From the NCBI GenBank assembly GCA_031283405.1, contig JAITBX010000042.1:1-20927 (forward strand): a stretch of 20,927 nt of DNA. The letters run 5' to 3'. The position numbers and the translations under genes were made by a program. The DNA is from Burkholderiales bacterium (lineage in GTDB: Bacteria; Pseudomonadota; Gammaproteobacteria; Burkholderiales; Casimicrobiaceae). Position 1 is the stretch's first letter; every line of letters starts with the position of its first letter. This document shows positions 1 to 5,706 of this stretch, piece after piece. The notes beneath the pieces were generated by a model. That model was not told the DNA's origin, did not search any database, and saw only the letters and a list, made by a program, of their open reading frames with translations.

Positions 1-1353
1 GTTTCGCTCGGCTGCCCCAAGGCGCTGGTGGATTCCGAGCACATTTTGAGCCGTCTGAAAGCGGAGGGTTACGACATTGCCGAGAGTTATCACGGCGCCG
101 ATCTGGTCGTCGTCAACACCTGCGGTTTCATCGACGCTGCTGTCGCTGAATCGCTGGACGCCATCGGCGAAGCGCTGGCCGAGAACGGCAAAGTGATCGT
201 CACCGGCTGTCTGGGCGCGCGCGACGGCGGCGCTTTCGTGCGCGAGGCGCATCCGCGCGTTCTCGCCGTCACCGGCCCGCACGCCGCCGATGAAGTACTG
301 CACGCGATACACGCGCATCTGCCGCGCCCGCATGAGCCGTTCGTCGATCTCATTCCGCCGCAAGGCATCAAACTGACGCCGCGCCATTACGCTTATCTGA
401 AAATCTCCGAAGGCTGTAACCATCACTGCACTTTCTGCATCATTCCGAATCTGCGCGGCGCGCTCGTTTCTTATCCGATCGGCGATGTTCTCAACGAAGC
501 GGAAATTTTGTTGAACGCCGGCGTTCGTGAACTGCTCGTCGTCTCGCAAGATACCGGCGCTTACGGCATCGATGTTCGTTACCGCACCGGCTTTCATCAT
601 GGCCGCCCGTTGAAAACCCGCGTTGCTGTTTTGGCGCGGGAACTCGATGCGCTGGGACGCGCTCATCGGGCGTGGGTGCGGCTGCACTATGTTTATCCTT
701 ATCCGCACGTTGACGAACTGGTTGCGCTGATGCGCGACGCGGCGCAAAGCGAAGGCGGGCTTCTTCCTTATCTCGACATCCCTTTGCAGCACGCCAGCCC
801 GCGCATTCTGAAAGCGATGCAGCGCCCGGCCGCGCCGGAAAAAGTCATCGCTCGCATTCGCGCCTGGCGGCGCGCGCAACCGATGCTGACATTGCGCAGC
901 ACTTTTATCGTCGGTTTTCCCGGCGAAACTGAAAACGATTTTTCAGACCTGCTGCAATTTCTCGAAGAAGTGCAACTTGATCGCGTCGGCGCTTTTCCCT
1001 ATTCGCCGGTGAACGGCGCGGCGGCCAACGCTTTGCCCGACGCCGTCCCCGAAGAAATCCAACAAGAGAGACTGGAGCGCTTCATGGCAGCCCAAGCCGC
1101 GATCAGCGCGCGCTGTTTGCAAAACAAAATCGGGCAAACCATGACCGTGCTCGTCGATCAATTAGCAGAAGCCAAACTGCCCGGCGCCGGCCGCAAAAAA
1201 ACCATCATCGCGCTGGCGCGTTCCGCCGCCGACGCCCCCGAAATCGACGGCCTCGTGCAAATCGCCGACGGCAGCCAACTGCATTCGGGAGCGTTTGTCA
1301 AAGTCAACATCGAAGCAGCGACCGAACATGATTTGATCGGGCGGATGGTTTGA
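1..1353 (+). CDS. rimO: Ribosomal protein S12 methylthiotransferase RimO (5' end outside the window)
   Basis: RimO is a radical-SAM iron-sulfur enzyme that adds a methylthio group to an aspartate of ribosomal protein S12. The frame is open from base 1 and begins VSLGCPKALVDSE, the N-terminal signature of the family, so only a handful of residues are missing and the GTG at 28 is not the start. Counting from the first visible codon, the three Cys of the MTTase domain are at about 5, 41 and 70 (SLGC, NTCGF, TGCLG). The radical-SAM CxxxCxxC cluster is at 139-146 (CNHHCTFC). The last 70 or so residues form a TRAM domain, where the S12 substrate binds in this family. The sequence looks intact. It converges with nikO, with 13 bp between the two stop codons and no visible terminator. 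Confidence 0.96.
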   Translation, partial: VSLGCPKALVDSEHILSRLKAEGYDIAESYHGADLVVVNTCGFIDAAVAESLDAIGEALAENGKVIVTGCLGARDGGAFVREAHPRVLAVTGPHAADEVLHAIHAHLPRPHEPFVDLIPPQGIKLTPRHYAYLKISEGCNHHCTFCIIPNLRGALVSYPIGDVLNEAEILLNAGVRELLVVSQDTGAYGIDVRYRTGFHHGRPLKTRVAVLARELDALGRAHRAWVRLHYVYPYPHVDELVALMRDAAQSEGGLLPYLDIPLQHASPRILKAMQRPAAPEKVIARIRAWRRAQPMLTLRSTFIVGFPGETENDFSDLLQFLEEVQLDRVGAFPYSPVNGAAANALPDAVPEEIQQERLERFMAAQAAISARCLQNKIGQTMTVLVDQLAEAKLPGAGRKKTIIALARSAADAPEIDGLVQIADGSQLHSGAFVKVNIEAATEHDLIGRMV

Positions 1354-1366
1354 TAAAATGTCGTGC

Positions 1367-2101
1367 CTACGCTTCATACCGCAGCGGCAGCTCCAATCCG
1401 CAGTCGCGTAAAAACGCCGCATCGCGCAAGCAGCCCGGCACTTCGCTTTCACGAGCGATGTTGCCCTGATGCATCACCAGCACGCGATCGCAAACATCGA
1501 GCACCATATCGAGATCGTGCGACGCCACGATGCGCGTTGACGGCATCGCTTTAAGCAACGCCATCCAGTGACGGCGCGCGCGTGGATCGAGCGCCGCGGT
1601 CGGCTCATCAAGCGCCAGAATGCGCGGCGACATTGCCAGCACCGCCGCCGTCGCCGCAATTCTTTTTTCGCCGCCGGAAAGACGATGCGGCGTGCGCCCG
1701 GCCAGATGCGTCGCATGCAATGTTTTGAGCACGGCAACGGCTTCGTGCTTCAACGCGGCAGCCTCCACACCGCGCGCCGCCAAGCCGAACGCCACGTCTT
1801 CCCACACGGTCGGCATGAACAACTGATCGTCGGCGTCCTGAAAAACCAAACCGATCGGTGGCCGCGCTTTATTTTTTTCCTTGTACAATGGAACGCCGTC
1901 GAGCGACACTTCGCCGCTATCCGCTTCGAGACATCCCGCCAATAATTGTAGCAACGTCGATTTGCCCGCGCCGTTGGCGCCGACGATGCCGAGGCATTCT
2001 CCTTCGCGCACGGTGAAGTCGATACCTTTCAATGTCGCTGTGCCGTCCTCATAGTGATGCCGCAAGCCGCGCACTTGCAAAATGTCGGGGCTTGCCGTCA
2101 T
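1367..2101 (-). CDS. nikO: ECF-type nickel/cobalt transporter ATPase (A component)
   Basis: This is the ATP-hydrolysing subunit of an energy-coupling-factor metal importer (CbiO/NikO family), acting on the cytoplasmic face of the membrane with NikQ and NikM. Of 244 residues, Walker A is GANGAGKST at 41-49, the Q-loop VFQDADDQ is near 87, the ABC signature LSGGE is at 141-145, Walker B LALDEP is at 162-167 and the switch His is in ASHD at 195. All are intact. Its ATG lies in an ATGA overlap with the nikQ stop, which indicates translational coupling. It is the last gene of the nik operon. Whether the cargo is nickel or cobalt cannot be read from the ATPase; the presence of NikK and NikL favours nickel. 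Confidence 0.9.
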   Translation of the reverse strand: MTASPDILQVRGLRHHYEDGTATLKGIDFTVREGECLGIVGANGAGKSTLLQLLAGCLEADSGEVSLDGVPLYKEKNKARPPIGLVFQDADDQLFMPTVWEDVAFGLAARGVEAAALKHEAVAVLKTLHATHLAGRTPHRLSGGEKRIAATAAVLAMSPRILALDEPTAALDPRARRHWMALLKAMPSTRIVASHDLDMVLDVCDRVLVMHQGNIARESEVPGCLRDAAFLRDCGLELPLRYEA

Positions 2102-2892
2102 CCGAACACCGCCAACGCTATCGCCAACGCCAGCGCGACAAACAACATCGCGCTGTCGGCGTTATCCCAGCGCTTCGTGTCGAAACTGGGCAACGCGCCG
2201 CTTGCCGGATCGATGCCTCGGCACCGCATGGCTTTCTGCAACGTCTCGGCGCGCAACGCCGATTGCACGAACGCGCGCGCCAACACTGCCGCGTAACCGT
2301 CCCAGCGCTGCCGCAACGTCGCGTCCGGCGACAAGCGCAACTTCATCGCTCGCAACGCCGTGGCGAAATGATCGCGCAAACGGTGAATCGTTCCCACCGT
2401 CAGCAAAAACAACCACGTCAATTTCGGCGACAGCTTCAAGCGCATCAACGCCCGCGCCACACCGTGAATGCCCAGCGGCGTCAGCAACAACATGAAAACC
2501 AGCGCAATCGCGTTGGCCTTGCCCGTTGACAGCGCCGCCAGATGAAGGCCGACCCGCGACCAATCCAGCCCCAGCCAGTGAACGCTCTCGCCCGCCACTG
2601 TGAACGGCAGTGACACCCACAAAAAAATCATGAAAGCGTTGACCGGCAACAAACGACGAAGCAGCGTTTTTGTCGCGCCCTTCTCTTCATTCTTTGCGCG
2701 CCACAACAAAGCGATCAACAATATCAACGCCGTCAACCACGGCGTCCACAAACTCCGCGCCATCACCAGCGCTACCGATACCGCCGCCGCCGCCAGCAGC
2801 AACGCGCGCGCATCGCGCGATTTGCGTTCGACAAATTGCGGATAACCTGACGCGACGGCAGGCAGTGAAGTATCAATGCTCGGCGGCGACAT
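2098..2892 (-). CDS. nikQ: ECF-type nickel/cobalt transporter transmembrane coupling protein (T component)
   Basis: This is the CbiQ/NikQ (EcfT) family membrane protein that links the ATPase to the substrate-binding protein. The 264-residue sequence has hydrophobic segments at about 28-65, 85-105, 125-150 and at the extreme C-terminus. The cytoplasmic coupling helix carries AMRCRGI (about 225-231), matching the Ala-x-x-x-Arg-Gly motif that docks into the ATPase groove in EcfT proteins. The start is 22 bp after nikM and the stop overlaps the nikO start by 4 bp. Sequence divergence within the family is normal. The assignment rests on the motif, the topology and the gene neighbourhood. Confidence 0.86.
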   Translation of the reverse strand: MSPPSIDTSLPAVASGYPQFVERKSRDARALLLAAAAVSVALVMARSLWTPWLTALILLIALLWRAKNEEKGATKTLLRRLLPVNAFMIFLWVSLPFTVAGESVHWLGLDWSRVGLHLAALSTGKANAIALVFMLLLTPLGIHGVARALMRLKLSPKLTWLFLLTVGTIHRLRDHFATALRAMKLRLSPDATLRQRWDGYAAVLARAFVQSALRAETLQKAMRCRGIDPASGALPSFDTKRWDNADSAMLFVALALAIALAVFG

Positions 2893-2914
2893 TGGTTTTA
2901 TTCTCCGTTTTCAT

Positions 2915-3505
2915 TTACGACGCCAACAAGCGCGGCATGCTGCGCGCCATGAAACCGACGATGAGCGCGGTCACCACACCCTCAATCAACGCCAGCGCCA
3001 ACTGCGTCGCAGCAATCAACGGCAACGTCCCGCGGAAATCGGAATTTGAGAGCCACAACGCCGCGCACAGCAACACCGTCCCAACAACGACCGCCATGAA
3101 CCCTGACGCAAACGCCCGCAACATCATCGGCAATCGCGTCCCGAACAAACGAAACACCAAGCCGCCGGTCAACGCCGCCACGCCCATGATTGTCGTGTTC
3201 GCGCCCAGCGACACCAGCCCGCCGAATTGAAAAAGTATCGCCTGCAACATCAGCGCGATGAATAGCGCCGGCACGGCAGACCAGCCGAGCAACACTCCGG
3301 CCAGCCCCAGCAAAGTCAAGTGCATTGAAGTCGGCCCGATCGGAAAGCGCACCAGCGCCGCCAGAAAAAGCGCCGCCGCAATTACCGCGACGTGCGGAAT
3401 CCGTTCCGGCTGCAACTTGCGCAACCCCCACGCTACGCCGCCCGCCGCCGCGACCCAGCCGACTGCAATCACCGGCGCCGACAAAACGCCTTCACTGATG
3501 TGCAT
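2915..3505 (-). CDS. nikM: ECF-type nickel/cobalt transporter substrate-binding membrane protein (S component)
   Basis: NikM/CbiM is the membrane protein that binds the metal ion. The protein begins MHISEGVL; in the NikM structure the metal is held by the free N-terminus, His2 and a second conserved His. Here these would be Met1, His2 and His62 in the segment PTSMHLTLLG. The length of 196 residues and several hydrophobic helices fit the family. The start is fixed by the requirement for MH at the N-terminus. It lies inside the end of nikL, overlapping by 14 bp. There is no separate NikN/CbiN gene, which agrees with the NikK/NikL-type systems that use other accessory proteins. Confidence 0.93.
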   Translation of the reverse strand: MHISEGVLSAPVIAVGWVAAAGGVAWGLRKLQPERIPHVAVIAAALFLAALVRFPIGPTSMHLTLLGLAGVLLGWSAVPALFIALMLQAILFQFGGLVSLGANTTIMGVAALTGGLVFRLFGTRLPMMLRAFASGFMAVVVGTVLLCAALWLSNSDFRGTLPLIAATQLALALIEGVVTALIVGFMARSMPRLLAS

Positions 3506-4166
3506 GCGCCGCTCCTTCGCTGTTCCGCCGCGAACGCTGAACCGCCCACTGCGCCAGCAACGCCAGATTCAAAATCACACTCAAACCCAGCAACGCCTTC
3601 CACACCGTCGGCCCTTCATAGCGAACACTCGCCGCATGATTATTTGCATTTGCGTTTTCTGCATTTGTATTTTCTGCGCTTGTGTTTTTCTCTGAACGCG
3701 CGTTAGCGCCTTCGCCGCCCGTAGCGGCAACGTGCGCCACCACCGCTTCGGCGCGATGCCCCATGCCGTCGCTCGCCGCCACGCGCCAGTCGCCCGTCGC
3801 GTTCGGCACAAATGCGAAACGCCCGTTGCCGTCGGCAAAACCTTCCTGATAAGCGACCTTGTCGTCGGCGGGACTGAACACCTTGATCGCCGCGTACGCC
3901 ATCGGATCACCGCCGACATAGAAAAAACGTACCGCTTCCGCCGGCTCACTCACACCCTCCGAACCAACGCCGTGCGCCGACGCCGATCCGACCCATAGCG
4001 CTGCCCATAGCGCCGCAGCGAAAAAGACGGTCCCAATCCCGCTCTGATGCCTGATGCCTGATGCCTGGCAGCTTGCAGATTCTCTCCCCTCTCCCGCTTG
4101 CGGGAGAGGGTGCCCCGAAGGGGTGGGAGAGGGCGCCCCGAAGGGGCGGAAGGGAGTCATACTCAT
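3492..4166 (-). CDS. nikL: NikL-like accessory protein of the nickel ECF transporter; N-terminus encoded by a repeat element
   Basis: This fits NikL, an accessory membrane protein of NikKLMQO systems. The core has a hydrophobic signal segment ending SASAHG, then a domain of about 90 residues with the look of a carboxypeptidase-regulatory-like beta-sandwich (AIKVFSPADDKVAYQEGFAD, then GRFAFVPNATGDWRV). A Glu/Asn/Ala-rich linker follows, then one C-terminal membrane helix (WKALLGLSVILNLALLAQWA) and a His-containing tail, AHAHQ. The 5' end is odd. Between the signal segment and the first in-frame ATG or GTG lie about 45 codons made of tandem and palindromic repeats. Candidate starts are ATG at 4166, ATG at 4160 (GAGG upstream) or GTG at 4175, which overlaps the nikK stop. 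No ATG, GTG or TTG lies between the repeat and the signal segment. The start is therefore uncertain and the gene may be damaged or phase-variable. Confidence 0.72.
   Translation of the reverse strand: MSMTPFRPFGAPSPTPSGHPLPQAGEGRESASCQASGIRHQSGIGTVFFAAALWAALWVGSASAHGVGSEGVSEPAEAVRFFYVGGDPMAYAAIKVFSPADDKVAYQEGFADGNGRFAFVPNATGDWRVAASDGMGHRAEAVVAHVAATGGEGANARSEKNTSAENTNAENANANNHAASVRYEGPTVWKALLGLSVILNLALLAQWAVQRSRRNSEGAAHAHQ
4044..4064. repeat. Three perfect 7-bp tandem repeats (ctgatgc) inside the 5' part of nikL
   Basis: Three uninterrupted copies of ctgatgc occupy 4044-4050, 4051-4057 and 4058-4064, followed by a partial copy. They lie between the nikL start codons and its signal segment, and the unit length is not a multiple of three. 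A related pair, tgatccc twice, occurs at 5386-5399 upstream of the tRNA. Confidence 0.9.
4087..4148. repeat. Composite palindromic repeat with a 23-bp tandem duplication
   Basis: An 11-bp inverted repeat (ccctctcccgc at 4087-4097, complement at 4100-4110) runs into two tandem 23-bp units, 4102-4124 and 4125-4147, that differ at two positions (t to c at the ninth and last bases). Each unit contains a small ccccgaagggg hairpin. A variant of the ccctctcc/ggagaggg palindrome recurs at about 5324-5347, so this belongs to a dispersed intergenic family. Here it lies within the nikL reading frame. Confidence 0.88.
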
Positions 4167-4171
4167 TTCCC

Positions 4172-5020
4172 TCACCTGACCTCAAACATCGCCACCGCGC
4201 GCGTTTCGGTCGCGTCGATATCGCCGCCGTTGTTCTTCACCGTATGCGCTACCCGCACCATCCATGCGCCCGGCGCGGTGATCTTGACATTCACAATCCC
4301 TTGCGCATCGGCCTCGGTGTAATAAGCGTAAGTGTTTTCATGCTTGCTGAAACCGTCGTAAGTCGCCCACGCGGCAGCGGACAACGGCTTGCCGTCGTAG
4401 AGAACCTTGAACTGCATCTCTTCGCCGACTTTCGTCTGCGCGGGCGGCGTCAGCGGAATGATCTCCAGCTTCTGATCGACCGGCTCGGCAAAACTCTTGT
4501 CGCTCGCCTGCGCGTTGAGCCAAACCTTCACAAACTTTTCATAAAGCGTGCAACTCTTGACCGTCAGTCCCTTCGCCTCCAATTCCTTGCGCGTGCCGTC
4601 CTGCGCGCCGCGCGTCGTCAAGCACACCACATCATCGTGACGGCGGCCAAGCAACAGCGCCGGCGCATCGGACGCAAGCGAAAACGACGTTTCAAGCTGC
4701 GCCGCTTTGGCGTTTTCCGTAAACTTCAGCGGCGTGACCGTCTTGCCCTGCCGGACGCTCGCCTCGACCGTGTTCAACGGCTCCATCTCCTCGCTCACCA
4801 TGAACACATGCGACGCCATCGCATGCGCCGCCACCTTCTCGCCCTTCTTGATGGTAAACTTGTTCGGCTTCAACAAAAACTCATGCGCCTGCGCCGATGA
4901 ACTGGCAAACAGCACGGCAAAGAGCGCCAGCGAAAAAACCGCCGCCCCCGCCGTCAACCGCGCCGCGCCGCGAGAAGCCCCGCTGCGAAACGCCCTCGAC
5001 GCCATCGTTTTCACCTTCAT
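4172..5020 (-). CDS. nikK: NikK-like periplasmic protein (DUF4198 family) of the nickel uptake system
   Basis: This is a secreted DUF4198-family protein, the predicted periplasmic component NikK of nickel ECF systems. From the ATG at 5020 (MKVKTMASRA) there are 282 residues. A signal peptide ends SSAQA|HEFLL, so the mature protein begins with the His-Glu-Phe typical of the family. The rest looks like beta-sandwich domains: an inner half with PNKFTIKKGE and a second half with YDGKPLSAAAWATYDGF and APGAWMVRVAH. The start at 5020 is chosen because GAGGAC lies 5-10 bp upstream and the promoter -35 box occupies 5087-5092, so the longer frame starting at 5092 is not translated. It is the first gene of the operon. 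A direct metal-binding role is inferred, not visible. Confidence 0.82.
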   Translation of the reverse strand: MKVKTMASRAFRSGASRGAARLTAGAAVFSLALFAVLFASSSAQAHEFLLKPNKFTIKKGEKVAAHAMASHVFMVSEEMEPLNTVEASVRQGKTVTPLKFTENAKAAQLETSFSLASDAPALLLGRRHDDVVCLTTRGAQDGTRKELEAKGLTVKSCTLYEKFVKVWLNAQASDKSFAEPVDQKLEIIPLTPPAQTKVGEEMQFKVLYDGKPLSAAAWATYDGFSKHENTYAYYTEADAQGIVNVKITAPGAWMVRVAHTVKNNGGDIDATETRAVAMFEVR

Positions 5021-5063
5021 TGTCGTCCTCATTCGTGCCACTCGATTCAAAAAAAGTAGCACG

Positions 5064-5092
5064 AGCATAACGCCAGCCACATTCCGCGTCAA
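5064..5092 (-). promoter_or_regulatory. Sigma-70-type promoter of the nik operon
   Basis: On the minus strand TTGACG (5092-5087) is followed after exactly 17 bases by TATGCT (5069-5064), a near-consensus pair. Transcription would start near 5057 and leave a leader of about 37 bases before the nikK ATG at 5020. I see no NikR-type operator or cobalamin riboswitch in the leader, which is too short for the latter. Confidence 0.75.
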
Positions 5093-5170
5093 GCCAAAAG
5101 CGCGCTGGGCAAACTATCGCGTCGTGTGGCCTGCGCCGGTTGTACCGTTTGTGAGAATATGCGGATAAGA

Positions 5171-5213
5171 TGCGTAGCCCCAGAGACAAGGCAGGTCTTG
5201 TCTCTGGGACGCA
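5171..5213. repeat. Long perfect palindrome
   Basis: A 12-bp arm cccagagacaag (5179-5190) and its exact complement (5197-5208) are separated by the 6-base loop gcaggt. Outside an asymmetric 3-base bulge the stem continues with tgcgt (5171-5175) against acgca (5209-5213). There is no T-run on either strand, so it is not a standard intrinsic terminator. It lies upstream of the nik promoter. Confidence 0.85.
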
Positions 5214-5384
5214 TAGGTTACGGGCGAACGGAGGCGGTCGCTCCTACGTCCTACGACCTCTCACCTCACAGGTGCATCATGTTCATGTGTTGCGGTGGAT
5301 GGTGCGGCTGCGAATGTTCGGGCACCCTCTCCCACAAGAGGAGAGGGGTTTGGTCTTACGGGCGATCACAGATCGCCCCTGCAT
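5214..5384. repeat. Gene-free mosaic of short palindromes between the nik promoter and tRNA-Val
   Basis: I find no credible coding region here. Recognisable pieces are a cctctccc/gaggagagg hairpin near 5326-5347, which is a diverged copy of the repeat in nikL, and gggcgatc (5360-5367) paired with gatcgccc (5371-5378) around a 3-base loop. The short open frames are repeat-derived and have no ribosome binding site worth noting. Confidence 0.6.
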
Positions 5385-5415
5385 TTGATCCCTGATCCCT
5401 GTTTCCTGCTATACT
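5385..5415 (+). promoter_or_regulatory. Probable promoter of tRNA-Val
   Basis: TTGATC (5385-5390) and TATACT (5410-5415) are separated by 19 bases, a little longer than optimal. The -10 box ends 11 bases before the mature tRNA 5' end, so transcription would begin only a few bases upstream of the tRNA. Two tgatccc heptamers (5386-5399) overlap the -35 box and spacer. Confidence 0.5.
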
Positions 5416-5426
5416 TATAAGTTATC

Positions 5427-5503
5427 AGGCGGTTAGCTCAGCTGGTTAGAGCGCCACGTTGACATCGTGGAGGTCGTTGGTTCGATCCCAATACCGCCTA
5501 CCA
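5427..5503 (+). tRNA. tRNA-Val (anticodon GAC)
   Basis: This is a complete 77-nt cloverleaf with encoded CCA. The acceptor stem AGGCGGT pairs exactly with ACCGCCT. The D-arm is TAGCTCAGCTGGTTAGAGC, the anticodon stem CCACG/CGTGG encloses loop TTGACAT with anticodon GAC, and the T-arm contains TTCGATC. The discriminator is A at 5500. It reads valine codons GUC and GUU. It lies about 200 bp upstream of thrS on the same strand and may share its transcript. Confidence 0.97.
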
Positions 5504-5647
5504 GATTTTTGTAAGGTCGTTGACTGCGTTGCAGTTTGCTTGAAAGGGTCAGGTTATGACACCGCGAACGCTTTTGTTGAAAAGGTAACTCCCGACGAGT
5601 TCGCGTGCCTGTTCCTCCGCTTGCCGAAATTTCCGGCAATCGACCAG

Positions 5648-5680
5648 AAAAGTGCGGCTCGTCCGCACTTTTTTATTTTC
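5648..5680 (+). terminator. Intrinsic terminator in the tRNA-Val/thrS intergenic region
   Basis: The 10-bp stem aaaagtgcgg (5648-5657) pairs with ccgcactttt (5663-5672) around ctcgt and is followed by a T-rich tail to 5680. It ends 26 bp before thrS. It could terminate the tRNA transcript or act as an attenuator in the thrS leader. Confidence 0.8.
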
Positions 5681-5706
5681 TGAAAAAAATTTGCTCTGCT
5701 TTTGCC

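Noticed and set aside
5020..5092. Longer NikK starting at the TTG at 5092
   Set aside because: That codon coincides with the -35 box of the operon promoter. The ATG at 5020 has a GAGGA ribosome binding site and a proper signal peptide follows.
5020..5426. Cobalamin or nickel-cobalt riboswitch upstream of nikK
   Set aside because: The mapped promoter leaves a leader of only about 37 bases, and the DNA upstream is a mosaic of simple palindromes without the conserved core of either riboswitch.
5605..5706. N-terminal extension of ThrS
   Set aside because: The extension would translate through an intrinsic terminator hairpin, and the conserved TGS domain begins at MSINVQLPDG (5707).
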